A DNA stretch of 64,000 nt from Thermothielavioides terrestris NRRL 8126 (Eukaryota; Ascomycota; Sordariomycetes; Sordariales; Chaetomiaceae). The translations under genes and the position numbers were made by a program. Location: positions 682,001-746,000 of the forward strand of contig NC_016461.1 in assembly GCF_000226115.1 (NCBI RefSeq). The letters are read 5' to 3'. Below, piece by piece: positions 45,065-57,875 of the stretch (position 1 is the stretch's first letter; the number at the start of each line of letters is the position of its first letter). The notes beneath the pieces were generated by a model, which saw only the letters and a list, made by a program, of their open reading frames with translations, was not told where the DNA came from and searched no databases.

Positions 45065-47869
45065 GTTTCCGATATACCGGCCGCTGCAGCTGCACGACCG
45101 GAACAGAGCCCCGTCCGCACGTCCACTCGTCCACACACACGCCGTCAGCGAGGAAACACCGGGGACGAGTGCGAGAGACGACGACCCGCCCAGCCCACAA
45201 GGAGTTGTTTATTCGGCGCTGCCGCCGTGTCAGGCACGACACGACGAGCGCGCGGTCGAGACGGCTACCGGGATATCCTTTCAGAGAGCATCGAAGATAA
45301 ACGGCGCTACCGCAGCAAAAGAATGAGGGTATCTCGTCGTCGTCTCTGCAGCCAGTGGCCCGAGCCAAAAGGTAATTTCCCGCGCGCACACGCAAGATAT
45401 GCACACACAAAATCTCTCAATCACGTTCCGATATCGAGCGAAGCACACAGGGGGTGCTGGCAGGTTTGCACAGGTCGCAAGTCGGATCGTCCGGGTCGCA
45501 CCGGGGACGGTCGGGCAATTGAAGGAGCGCGGTCAGAGAGCGTCCGGCTGCCCGGGAACAAAGAGCGAGTCCTCTGGCATGAGGATGCTGTTGGAGGATG
45601 ACGAATTCCAGCCAGGCGAAAAAGGGACTCGAGAGGATGATGGGTGGATGTGTAACTCTGTGGTCTTGCGACGGGAACGGGAGCGGAATAAGCCCGGGGA
45701 GACTGCACCACACCACCAATGCAGCAGCAAAAGCCCGGATCGACGAACCACGCCGATTACAGTTCAGCCTCATTCTCTTTGGCCCACGGGCGAGCTGCGA
45801 CTGTGGGGAAGAGGAGGGGTTGGCAAGGGTGTCTTGCCCGGGGCTTGGGCCCGCGGTGGACACCACCGCGCGCGGGGGCCCTGGACACCGAGTCGGCCAG
45901 TGAGCGGTCTGCAACCCTCAGCAGTGCCCGCGCCCGTGACCGCGCCCTTGTTCGTCAGCCACACGCTCTGCCCGTCACGCGTCGGGCTGATTGGCAGCCA
46001 GCGCGGGAACCGGAACACCGGATGGCGGGCGCCACTACGATTGGCTACGAGAAGAGGAGGAGGGGTGAATTTCGCTATCGGCCAGACCACGGTCGCGGCC
46101 GGCCGGAAACACCAACAACTTTTTGTGGACGCACACGGCAGCGTTGTGGAGGTCGCAGGTTGCGCATGTTTCTCTCCGCTTGTTTTCGCCGTGTTGTTGT
46201 GGCGACGGTCGGCAACGAGCGACGCGGAATGCGCGTCCTTGCCGGCGGTCAAGCTGGCCCTGGCTCTCACCAGGGTTCGAGGTCAATAGCGCCAGGCCGG
46301 ATTCAGACGATCCTGACCAGGACGGTGGACACCGCACCCGGCGGGCCGGTCTTCGCGATCTTGGCCATCACTCCATACGGAAAGAGAGAGTCTCGCTCTG
46401 CTTGCAGTTGACTCCTCGGAAGATTCCAGTCGAAGCGACCTCGTTTCTACAGGAGCCGGACGGATGCGGAGTGGCAACATAGACGTTTTCCTGCAGATGA
46501 GTGAGATGGTTGCATTTCCATGCCAGTTGACACGAGTGTCAAAACACGAGAGTCGAACAAGTCATGACATCAACGAAATCACGGAATTTCCGGGTTTCTT
46601 GGGAAACCTCGCCTCCCTCGCGGGCGCCGGCCAAGGTTACTTTGCAGGCAGGTCGGCCCGCGTCGTTTCGCACTTGCGCCTTCTCGATTCGTTCGACTCC
46701 CTGGTGGCGGCGATGCGAAGTGCTGACCAAGAGTCGAAAGGACCCCGCGTCGGTCTTTCGGACAACTAACCCCTCATCCAAGGACAAAAATAGACCGTAC
46801 CATCAAAAGTTCGTACACAGGTCCAATCGCTGATTTGCAATGAGCATTCACTTGGAGAACAGCACAATAGGATATTCTGGGATTTCTCGACAAGCCGTTC
46901 TCTTTCATTGTCTTCTCGTTCGATATCCGTCACGGTGCCTTCCTTGCAAGGGAATTTGTTTTTGGTGGACACTGTTGGTGGGGTCCCTGCCGGGATCCCC
47001 GGCTGGGTCTTCAGAAGGCGGTGAACAGTGGAGTTCGGCTCGACGGCCGAGGCAGAGGAACACTGGAAGCAGCGGTGGCTGCCCGGGGCAATCGCCAAAA
47101 GGGGCAACTGTTCTTCTGTGCCTCGACGACCAAAAATTTGTCGCCGTTGCTCCGCGGCAACGAGTCGATCGATTGACAAGAACGTTCTCAGTTGATGAGG
47201 CCCTCCAAGCAAGCTGCTGGAGAGTTCAACGGTGTCAAGTCGACCGCGAGATGCCGCAGAGCAGTCGACCGGTCGCTGCTTGTCCTTTCACCAATTCCTG
47301 CCCCTCCGAGAGATGGAGCGAGCGAAGTCGCCGTAGGAACAAGACGCAGCCCGCTTGGTGGCTGATGGTTTCTCTGAAGTTAGAGTGACGGCGTTGCTGA
47401 CGAGTTCTGGGAGGGCAACGTTCTCATAGCAATCCCAAGGTGTTTTCCCCTTCACTCGCTGCGTTGGCCTAATTGGTATGCAAACTTTGGGTCGAAATCT
47501 CTCTGCCCGATTGTGGAAAGGCACCAACGGAGAGCGCCAGCTTTTCTACTTTAGTCTGGCCTAAACTTTCTATATCTAAACCAGTATATGTTTAGATAGG
47601 TTTCTCCTCCCGGGCAGCGAGGAAAGCAGACACACAGGTTAGAGCACCCGACCTACGTCGACAGGTCTGCAGTGATCCGGCGGTTTTCCGCCACTTCATA
47701 CTATGACGGAAATATGTAACGGCAGGTCGAGATCGTGATGCTGATACTCAGCCAAGCAGAAAGATGGTTTGCGGTTCCCGTCCAGGCGCCGCTTCTGTAA
47801 TAGCATTACCATCAACGTGGAGGACGGATTGGAGATTTATGAGAGCAGAAGACAGGCGTTCCTGAAGAT

Positions 47870-48009
47870 AAAAAAAAAAGAAAAAAAAGAAAAAGAGAAA
47901 AAAAGAAGAAGAGAAAAAAAGAGAAAAAGAGAAAAAGAGAAGAGAAAAAGAGAAAAAGAGAAAAAGAGAAAAGAGAGAGAGAGAGAGAGAAAATAGAAAA
48001 AAAAAAAAG
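47870..48009 (+). repeat. Polypurine GA/A microsatellite
   Basis: About 140 nt of almost pure purine on the + strand (aaaaag, gaaaa and a ga repeat), broken by a single T near 47,994. Overlapping translations (all Lys/Arg/Glu or Leu/Phe/Ser) are artefacts of the repeat. Confidence 0.9.
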
Positions 48010-51000
48010 CTATACGGGCAATCACCCAGTAGACAGCGGCTAAAACCACGATCTGGCTAATCTAGACCCGTGGTGAGCTATTTCATACTCGAAGAGTGGC
48101 ACTTGAGTCACATTCCAGACTTAGTTCATAGACCATAGACCTCATATGAGGTTAGAGAGCTCGTCTTCAACCCCTAGAAGACCATTGTCGTCCCCAGGTC
48201 ACAGTTCACCTGGTACAGGCTGGGTGGTTTTGAAAGCCGGTTCTCTGAGCCCCTGAACTACCAACATATGTCACAACGGGCAAAAGGACATCCTTGCCCT
48301 GCAAAGGCCAGGGGCACCCTATATACTGTGCGCGACAACATACCAATTCCCAAGTAAGCGCCATTGCCGTCTATATTGAGATATTGTGCGGTGCTGTGAG
48401 TGGGCGGCGCCAGGATAACAAGCGCAGATACAGTGTGACTACCAGCCAGATTCACCATCCAGAATTATTTTATCGTCAGTCTCTGTAACTAGGGCGGTCC
48501 TCGATCATGCGGTGTGAGATTGTCACAAGAACCGCGAGAAAGAGGGATGTTGGGGAGCAATCAGAGTTGCCACGCCAAGCCGGTGGTTTCCCTTGCCCAA
48601 CAGAACCAAGTCGTCCAGAAGGCGGGAAGAAGGGGCCGACTGCACCCTCTCCGCAAACGTGTCCGTTCTCTATGCCTTCTGCGGTGATGGGCATAGAGAT
48701 GTGGCAGCATGAAGGATCGAGCCCACGCCCAAGCCCACCGCACACGGACCCAACTGACGACACCCATGCTTCCAGCAGCGGAGGGCCTGGCTCTGGCGGC
48801 CTAGACACTTCTCTCAAGACGGCTGGGAAGAAAAAGTCGTATCTAGCTCCAGCTGTTCTTTGCCGTCGCTGGCGGTGGACAGGGAAGACCACCCGGGAAG
48901 GTTCAGCAGAACTGCTCTCGGCTCATCCACTCCACCCTATAGCTCGCGAGCAGCCAAGACGAAGGAAAAGCAGAGGAAGTCATCCCCGAGGACGGTGCGA
49001 GTATGTGCCTTGCGCTCAATGACACCTGCTTGGACAGAGAAAGAGGGATGAGTCGTCTGTGAAAACAGTACTTGGTAGAAAGGGGCCAGAGCTAGATCGA
49101 CCAACAAATCCTTGTCAAGGGCAGACGGGAATTCAACGAGCTCCAATGTACGCCCGTCTCTCCGGCGTGCCCTTGCTACTTCTGCGCTAGATGTTTCCTG
49201 CCTTCGAGTGAGCCAGGAGGCGAGTTCCCTCGATGACCTGAACCGATCGTCGTCTCTAACTGGACTGTCAACATCTATGCGGGCACAGAGGTGTTACCTC
49301 CGGAGTCTGTGGTGAGCTTTGAAGATCTCGGTTAGGTCTTCAGACTTGTGGGAACACACTGTTAGACAGGAGCGCATCGTATGGACATGAGGCACTTTTA
49401 CTCCACCATCTTGGTGTTCCTCTTCACTTGGGGCTGGCTGTCTATCATCTGCTGTTGGCTATTGGCTGTTTGCTGTTGGCGAGAATCCTAGAGCCCAAGA
49501 AAGACGGAGCTCGCCACTAGAGGCGTCTGACCAGTTGATCGAAACATGCAAGAGGCTGGAGTTGCAAGACCATCCCCCAGCTCTCCGAGGGCTGTTCAAC
49601 ACACGCCGGGACATGACGAGACGCGATACAGATGGGCCGAAGTGTACACTTACACGATGAGGAAGCAGAAGGGGTCTAAGGCCAGGCATTCAGAGTCCCT
49701 GACCAACTAGAGATTATCAGTCTTCCATTTCCGGCGGCTATGACAGGTCTCGACTCCCAGCCAGCTGAGGGTTGATCATGAGCGAGGCACCAGAAAGCTC
49801 CCGTGCAGGTAAGGATCGCCCGTCCTTCGTCATCACCAACGGGACTAGTCTCCTCACGCAGCCATTAGCACGAGATCTAGAGCGGCGTGTGCCACAACAT
49901 GGCTGACTTCTCTTCTACCCCATCTAGTCGAGCTGCTAGTTGCAAGAAGGACGGGCTATGGCCATTCATCCAAGACAATTACTAGCTCCTTCCAGTCATA
50001 ACACCTGGAACAAAGGCGAGGTCCGCCCCTGGACTCCCGGAGGCGGTCTTGGCGCACCTCCCAGCGCTGAAGACGAGGCTCTGTTTCCTGTTTAACGGTC
50101 ACGGTTACGTGGGATCTCCATTCTGGGTGGGCTCTGCGAGGAGAACCTGGGACGACGGACGAGCGAAGGCTAAGGTACCCTACCCTGCCTCCGTGCCTCG
50201 TGCCTCCTCTCTGCCTCGAGCCACTAGGTATTCGGGGGATTGGATCCAGGGTCTTCGGCGGCCAGCCTGGATCGATCCAGGAGACCTGTTCGCTTCGTTT
50301 CAGCAAACCGACGCATCTCAAAGGTTTAAATTCGGTTTTGATGACACAAGGCGGGAACTTTCCTCTGATGCCAGGTGAGGCTTGGATGCCTGCTTTATTC
50401 CATGGTTCTGCCGTGTTGGCTGATACGATGGGCGGCTCTGAGCTCTGTGCGCTTGCATCAGAGATGCCTGGAAAGGCAGCATGAGGTAGCAGGATGTAAC
50501 CAAAAACCCAAGCGCATATGTAGCAGGACGGCGCCATTGTCAGGGTTCGCCGAGAAAATTTTCTGCGCCCTGGCTCACCGGCTGTTGTTCCAAAAACAAC
50601 CCGGTCAGAGGAAAAGCGATGGCTTCCCGCTCGGCGCCGAAAGATGCCGCTTTCGTTGCATGACGATGTGAGCATCCCACGGCACAGTACGTGGACTACC
50701 GAAGCACATCATCCAGATCGTTCGCCCGCCCCGGAAGACCCTTCCTGCTTCCCCGGACCATGTATTCCCGCACGAGCCGCACTTGCGCTTGGTCAGTGTA
50801 CATACACTCCACGCTCACTGGGCCCGTTCCGGTGGAGTTGGAACGCGGGTTGCCCGCGCGGGGAGGCTTGGATCGACAACGGTGAAGATAATCTGGCCGT
50901 TTCGTCCCCGAGGAGAATGACTGCCACTGGCCCTGCAATTGCTGCGGTGCGTATGTCGCGCGTCCTGCAGTGCGCGGGGCAGATGCGGAGGGCTGATGCG

Positions 51001-51846
51001 GAGGGCTGATGCGGAGGAGATGAGAGAAGGATCACCTAAGTGCGCCTCTCTCGGGATTGCGCAACGGCCATGCCGAGATAAGAGCACCCCTGGGTACTGT
51101 ACACTGCACTAGTTGTCGCCGCTATGACAGTTCCGGAAAGCCGAGGATCGTGGAAACAACGGAACCGAGGCGAGCGTTCGGTTACCTCACGGAATGTTGG
51201 TGTTGCGAAGGTTCCAGCTCGTCAGGGGTCCTGGGTTCGCAGTGGTTGGAATCGATCGATCTCCATGCAAGAGAGCGGCAGAGAAACCTAGCAGCAAATT
51301 GCGCACGCACGAGGGTCCGATTGAATGCAGCAGTCTCGTTGTCGGGGCCATGCGCGGTAACGTTATTCCGTAATGAATTCAGTTGATCGTGCCTGCCGAA
51401 AGTACCTCCACGGGAGGAGGGAAATGAGGGTACCGGGGCCGGAAATGGCCTCTCCTGTCCCAGTTTCGCTGTTACCGTCACACTCGCAACCGGCAACCGG
51501 CAACGGCAACAACATGAACTCCCAGATAACGTCAATGCAAACTTGAGACTCGCCAATCCCTTCGCCATTCATCTTCATGGTGTCTTTCGAGAAACACGGC
51601 TTGATATGCCCCCCACCGGCGCGGCCGCCTCCCCTGTGGGACCGTGCGGGAAAATGCTTGGCGCGCGGTCGCTCCCGGCCCTGCCATTGTTGCCCGCACC
51701 ACCCTAGTCAATGTTAGCTCGGGGAGTTAACGTTCGCCAGAGAAACGATCTCCCGTGACTCTCTGAGGCTTCCGATGAGTTCTACGGAAGTCGCTACCAA
51801 AAGAATCCGCACACCGCCTTGAATGCCAAGCCTGTAAGCCATTGTA

Positions 51847-52150
51847 TTACACCCCGCACCATCCCCCCTGAATCCGACCCTGAATCTCTCCTAGATCCAA
51901 CGCTCTCCTGGATCCAACTACCTGACTAGTAAAAATGAAGTTATTCAGTACTAGGCCCAGAAGCCGAAACAACATCCTATCGACGTGCTTTTGACCTTCC
52001 AAGCTACGAGCTAGAGCCTTGACGGCCAGGTCGTTCAAAGTCCTTGGTTTTAATGCTAGTAAACGCTTCAATCTGCTTATCATCAAGCTGAACAATCAGC
52101 TTGAATATAAGTACTTGAGCCCGCGTAGCAATATCGTAGTAGACTATCGT
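51847..52150 (-). pseudogene. Possible short AT-rich transposon or gene fragment
   Basis: A locally AT-richer patch with an 82-codon minus frame (LALKPRTLNDLAVKALARSLEG). Composition differs from the flanks. The helical, Leu/Lys/Arg-rich sequence could be a piece of an old gag or other gene, but no motif proves it. Confidence 0.2.
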
Positions 52151-55100
52151 AAAAAGGCTTGTTTAGGAGGTTCAAGGTCGTTCTGTTGAGGAGGAGGATA
52201 ATGGAAAAAGACGTCCTGCATACTTGGATGAGGGGGCAGATCGGAGAGATGGCTGGATCTGTATGTCTATGTAAATACCGGTTAATTCTGCCGGTTCAAT
52301 GGAGGGCGGTGTGCGGATTCTTTTGGTAGCGACATCCGTAGTGTGCATTACTGCTTGCCTCGCCGCCCTGGCACAAAAAGCCCCTCGGTCGATAGCTGCC
52401 TACCTTACAAAAGGTATGGACGGGAGATCGCCATGTCGGCCGATCTCAGGGGGCCAACGCTGCTTGCCGCCCACACATGGATCCCCGCTACCCTCACCGT
52501 CTACACTCAGGTACAATACACTAGTGTACACTAGCGTTGGGTAACTTACACGGACTTGCTGTTCCTGCCAAGATGTCCCACTCCGAACCCGGCCGGCTTC
52601 CCGCTTCAAGGGACTTCGGTTTCAGCACCCGGCCTCAATTAAACTCCCGCGTGGCATCGGGTTCAATGCGACAAGCGGCTGGAAGCCGTATTAACTACGC
52701 CAATAACTACCGGTAAGTCTGTCTCTCCACTCGAGAAAAAGGGACGCTCAAAGTTCATCAATAGCTGATGTTTGACGCCGGCATCCGTTTCCAGTCGTTA
52801 CTGAGCGCGGCCAATGTGCCGATTTGTGGGCAGGAATGTCGGACAACGCCTCGGGCCTTGAAGACGTCCGAATGCGTGCTTCGGACGTACCAGCATTTTG
52901 ACGGCACGGTTCTGTACGCATCGTGACACACTGCAAGCTGGCCACATTCCTGCCCGCATCATCGGCTTGTGTAGAGCACCTGGACAAACAGCTGCACAGT
53001 GCACGTCACAGCTCTGCGTGATCGGGCATGGCATTTTCCGCGCAGGCAGAACTCGAGTGTTTGGCATCCCTGACAAATGCAACCAGCAGGGCAACTGCTC
53101 CTGTGCGATGCAGGAGCAATCCCGTCGGTGACTTTCAACAGCGTCCGAACTCGCCGCGCGGTGGGACTCGGACGTACGCGACGGTGCATTGGGACCCTGA
53201 CCCTGACCTAGTCAAGACCTCACCGACGGCAGGCTATGCCATCTCTTTTCACACCGAGGTGCTGACGAAAATCCCGTATCGCGGATGCATACGTGAACCA
53301 GTGCTATGTAAGTGCATCAATGTCTACACTACACAGTAATCCAGGGCAACTGCACATGGGACGGTCGCGGTCTGAGCTCTATACCGGCAACTGTCTTCTC
53401 GTTTGCGAACCATACCATTGCCACCGCCGGACACGCCGCAGTGGACGATTCTGAAGGTCATGCCCTTTACTCAGGTGGCACCTAGGTAGCGACCTACCTA
53501 TTTACCTTACCTACAAAGTCCAACCCACATCGAAGGATGCTTCCCCAGGACGAATGCTCTCGATAATCGACAACCATCCTCTCCATTTTTTTTTTTTTTT
53601 TCTCGGGGGGTTGCGGTCCCGAGATCGCCGTGGGCTCGTGCCCTGGTCCAGGACCGGCCCCTTGACGAAGAAGAATTCGCGGCTCATTTCTCCAATTCGT
53701 CCCCGCCCTTTCCCCTCTGACCACTTTGCGTCAGGGGGTACGAAAAAGGCAGTCGAGATCATTTGACTGTGACATCCTTGAGCTCCTTCCATTGTTGGTT
53801 CCATTCGAGCCTCTCTCGCATTCGCTGGGTCGATGCTCGCCCCATAACAATGACGGGAACCCACAACCGTCAAGGTCCTACATAGAAAGCCAAAAACCGT
53901 GCATGCTCAGACGGCTCCGGCAGACCGCTGATTACCTTACCTACGCGGCGGAAAAGCGCCGCCCTGAGCCAACATCGTAGGAATCAGCTTCCTGCAGCGC
54001 AAGCTCGGTATCCCAGGATTTCCAATGGTTGCCCATCGCACAGAAGACCAAGTCGTGTACGAGCTGGCCGTCGCCAACATCATCAGACGATCGCTCGCTG
54101 ACCAGCTGTCCTGCCACCTGTTCATCGATCCGGACCGCTACCTAACTCATACACATGTATGGTGTCTATTTGGGACTCGCCAACCAGCAGCCCGTTGCGT
54201 GAGAAAAGGGCGTACACATCACTGCCCGCTCAGAGCCAGCGGTGGCCTGGCCAATCCAAGTCTGACCTCTCGAGAGGTTGATGTGAAGCAACAGACCCGA
54301 AGCTCAGGCGACACGGCCGGAACACTTCATTCACCCTTCCACCTTTTTCCAGGTTGTGCGGAAGGTCTGAAGGTAGTGTAGATTAAATTCAGGGTCCGAG
54401 AATTCGCCCTCTCACTGGACTAACTTAGGTAACTAACGCCTTAGTGCGGTGGATCGCGAGCGAGACTCCGCACCCGATACCCTTTGATCCCTTCAAGCGG
54501 GCGATTCGGAGGTGTGCTGCAGCGCCATGCCTTTAGCGCGCCGGGGAAAAGGCGCCCCAAGGATGCCTGAGCAGTGAGAAATAGTATAACCAGAACGACC
54601 ACATCAACTTCGATGGATTTCAAGAAACGGGTTCCTCAGAGGTTTGATTCCCTCGCCCATCACGCTCAAGGGAGGGGGAGAAAAAAAATTGACTACGGCG
54701 TACACGAACACTGCAATCCTTGGGGGTGGGTGAAGGGGCCATGGGCGTCTCGATATGCCCGCCTACACTAGGTGCACTCCCTTCCCTCCACCCTGCTCTC
54801 ATCCGAAGTTACTAACGACCTTGGCAAACACAAGTCGGACGTGGTAGTATACACTCATGGATGTACATACATGTGTCGTGTAGGAACACCCCCCTTGCTG
54901 CCCCCATGCGGACAGGGGTCTCATGTATGCTACCCTACTGCATGTCACTGCCCGCGTCTGGCGTTTCCAGTGCACCGAAAAGACGCACAGCAAGAGATAT
55001 GTACACTTCGGTACCTCTATGTTTTCAACCAGCTAATAAACGCTAGGTACATGATGTACATGCACAGCACCAGGGGCACGGGGTTGCGTATTGCGCGGGG

Positions 55101-55303
55101 TCTGGTTACGCCCTCTAAGATTGCGTTCGAAGTGCTTACATAGTACACGCACAAGACGCTTGCCGGCCCGCGACCGAGGTCCTGTACTTTCCAAGGGTCA
55201 ACGTCGTCTTCTTGCTCAAACTGGCAGCTGGATGACTTTCGGTCTTTCGGTCGAGTGGCCCTCCCTCAGTCCCGTCTCCTGTTTGTCCGCCTGCGCTGGG
55301 CAA

Positions 55304-55312
55304 TATATATAG
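55304..55312 (+). promoter_or_regulatory. Possible TATA box of Cps1-like gene
   Basis: TATATATAG in otherwise GC-rich DNA, followed within about 60-110 bp by a long pyrimidine-rich stretch (55,365-55,420) as often seen at fungal transcript starts. It lies about 740 bp before the start codon, so the leader would be long or contain an intron. Confidence 0.4.
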
Positions 55313-56045
55313 CTCGGCATTGCCTCCCGAGTCTAGACTCCGAAGCAAGCCCGCCGACGCCTCTCCCCTTCCTCTTTTCATTCTTGTTTCTTTTTGTCAT
55401 TGTTCTCCAGGGACAGACCAATTGGTCTTTGGAATGGCTTTGTTCCCTTAATCTCGCCGTCTCGTCGCGTACAATCGGCTCTGGGGTCCTCTTTCCAACG
55501 GCATCTTCCTCCGTCGTGTCGGCGAACTCCTGAGGAGTAGCCCGTGCCGGTCGTTTTTTTCTGTGTGACTCCGGTCCTCGCCCCATCACGGCCGGACCAT
55601 TCCGCGGGGCAGGAAGGACTTCACCGCGTGAGCCATCACGTCTCTGTCCGGCAAGGTGTCAGATGCGCGGGAGAGCTCGCCCGCTCGCGTGCACCAGCCA
55701 AACAGGCACACCCCGCCTTCACGCCCCCCCTTGCCACCTCGGTTGATCTCGACTCCCATGACACGGCCGCGCCGTCTCTGGGCTGTCACACCAACTTCGC
55801 TCGCTTGTCCTTTGGCTCGCCGCTGCCAGCCCGAGTCACCGATCGAACCCCACGTCCAGCCGACACCTGCTGCCCAGAGCGAACCCCCGGCCCAACGCCT
55901 GAGGAGCAGCGCTTGTTGGGAGGCAGACATCGCAGCAGGACAGATCACGGGGCTCATTTTCCTACCCTAGAGAAGAGAACCGAAAAGGAAAAGTTTCACT
56001 TCAGCCGGCGATACAACCGCCTGCTGCTTGTTGTTTCGGCTCAAC

Positions 56046-57875
56046 ATGTCTGCATTAATGGATATTGTAATTCCGAGGCCGGAGTTTCTCTACTCGACGA
56101 AGTTCTGGGCTGTTTTCCACACGATCCTCTGGTATGGTTGTCCTGCCCGCAGAAGCCAGCGTGCCTCAGTCCGGTCCGCGCGCGCCACGTGGTCCTGCTG
56201 ACTACCTACCTGGATACCTGGTTGGCTGGCGGATTCCATATGTCTCGGTGGGCTAACAGGCTCTTTCAGGCTTCATCGCTATGTGCGTCTGCTGGTCCAT
56301 TGCGTCAGCCACTGGACTTACAAGTCCAAAATGCCAAACTGGGAAAAACCAAAGTACACATCCAAAGATGTCACGGTGATCATCCCGACCATTCACAACC
56401 GCCCCGAGGAGTTGCGCCCGTCACTGGAGAGCATCCTGGCTTGCCAGCCCGCGAAGCTGATCCTCGTAACGACGTGGAACAAGCACGAGGCGCTGAGGCG
56501 CGTGACTGCGACGCTGCAGATGCCGGACCCTGCGTGTCCCGTCGAAATCGAGGTGCTCCACGTGGACAAGGCAAACAAGCGTCTCCAGGTCTGCAAGGCG
56601 CTGGAGGACGACCACGTTAGAACGGCGATCACGGTCATGGCCGACGACGACGTGGAATGGCCGCCCACCTTGATGCCGTGGCTGCTCGCGCCGTTCGAGG
56701 ACGACAGGATGGGCGGCGTTGGGACCTGCCAGCGGGTGAAGCGGGTCTTCGATGGCGATGTTGTGACCCGCATCTTCAACTGGCTCGGGGCAGCCTACAT
56801 CGAGCGCCGCAACTTTGAGATCTCGGCCACGCACAACATCGACGGCGGCACGTCGTGCATGTCGGGCCGCACGGGCGCGTACCGCACCGAGATGCTCAAG
56901 AGCTACGATTTCTTGGGGAGCTTCAAGAACGAGAAGTGGGGAAGGTACATCCTCAATGCTGACGACGACAACTTCGTTACGCGCTGGCTAGTGGCTCACC
57001 AGTGGAAGACCTGGATCCAATACGAGCCCGAGTGCGAGATCGAGACGACGCTCGAGAACAGCACCAAGTTCCTCTACCAGTGTTCGCGCTGGGCAAGGAG
57101 CAACTGGAGGAGCAACTGGACCAGCCTGGTACGCGAAAGATACGTGCTCACGTAGGTTGCACTTGGCTTCAATCCCCCAATTCCAGGCGAGACCCCCGCT
57201 AAGCGCTTTTTTCCCCTCTAGTCAGCAGCCGTGGTGCACGTACGCGCTGCATATTGCTACCTTCACCTCGCTGGCCTTCGTGGTCGACCCGCTTCTGCTC
57301 TTCTCGTGCTGGTGGGGTACGGAGAACTGGGAGCCTAGAAACCGGCGTATCCTTCTCTGGGCGGAGATTGCGTTCATGTTTGGCTTTACCAAAGTAGTGA
57401 AACTGGTTGGTCTGTTTCGCAGGAATCCAAGTGACATCGTGTTCCTGCCGGTGTCCATCCTGTTCGGCTACTTCCACGGCCTGATCAAACTCTATGCGCT
57501 GTTCACGCTCAAGGAGGTAAATCCCACCCAGCGCCCTTTCTTCCGTGCCCAGCTATTCTACATCCAGGCCAGTCAAGAACGTTTCTGACCCCGGAGTTAC
57601 AGACATCGTGGGGAAGCCGGGAGGACGGCGACGAGCACAACACATTCCGTCTGCAGGAGAAGCCTGTCCGCAGCCAGAGCATGGCGACACCGCACGGGCC
57701 GGGATTGCCCAAGTCGATGCGCCATGCTCGCTTCTCGCAGGCCAAGCGCGTGGCCATCTCGTCGTCGGGAAAACAGGGCTTCATGTCTTACGCCCTGGCA
57801 GCAGCAACGGACGTTGCATACCCGAAAGCCACCGGGTCTCCGATGTATGATGACATTGACAGCGCCGACGACTAG
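56046..57875 (+). CDS. Family 2 glycosyltransferase, Cps1-like polysaccharide synthase
   Basis: Membrane-bound processive glycosyltransferase of the kind that makes extracellular or cell-wall beta-linked polysaccharide from UDP-sugars. Four exons: 56046-56131, 56270-57151, 57222-57516, 57603-57875, total 1,536 nt (511 residues), all phases consistent; introns 138, 70 and 86 bp, the first with GGCTAAC before CAG. The start is ATG in MSALMDIVIPRPEFLYSTKFW. There is one N-terminal hydrophobic segment (about 20-45), then the GT2 domain: DVTVIIPTIHN (62-72), the Asp cluster ADDDVEW (154-156), a second Asp cluster ADDDNF (260-262) and the QxxRW box as QCSRW (299-303), the set typical of processive enzymes. 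Several transmembrane helices follow in exon 3 (about 325-420). The last exon encodes a Ser/Arg/Lys-rich cytosolic tail. Exact product and linkage are unknown. Confidence 0.9.

Larger units (their letters stand above)
45065..56045. other. Long gene-poor GC-rich interval
   Basis: Eleven kilobases in which no frame has a recognisable domain or a convincing multi-exon structure. The longest open frames (for example 45399-46289 + and 49956-50675 -) overlap frames on the other strand and have random-looking composition. CA/TG is normal, so it is not RIP-mutated. The right end contains the Cps1-like promoter and leader. Non-coding RNAs or short secreted proteins could be hidden here, but I cannot support any firmly. 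Confidence 0.6.

Noticed and set aside
45399..46289. 296-codon open frame on the + strand
   Set aside because: It overlaps open frames in other phases and on the minus strand, has no domain and Arg/Gly/Pro-rich random composition typical of GC-rich non-coding DNA.
49956..50675. 239-codon open frame on the minus strand
   Set aside because: No recognisable domain, scattered composition, several overlapping frames on the opposite strand; not called.
55544..56620. 358-codon + frame across the start of the Cps1-like gene
   Set aside because: Different frame from the well-supported GT2 exons; the overlap is a shadow plus leader sequence.
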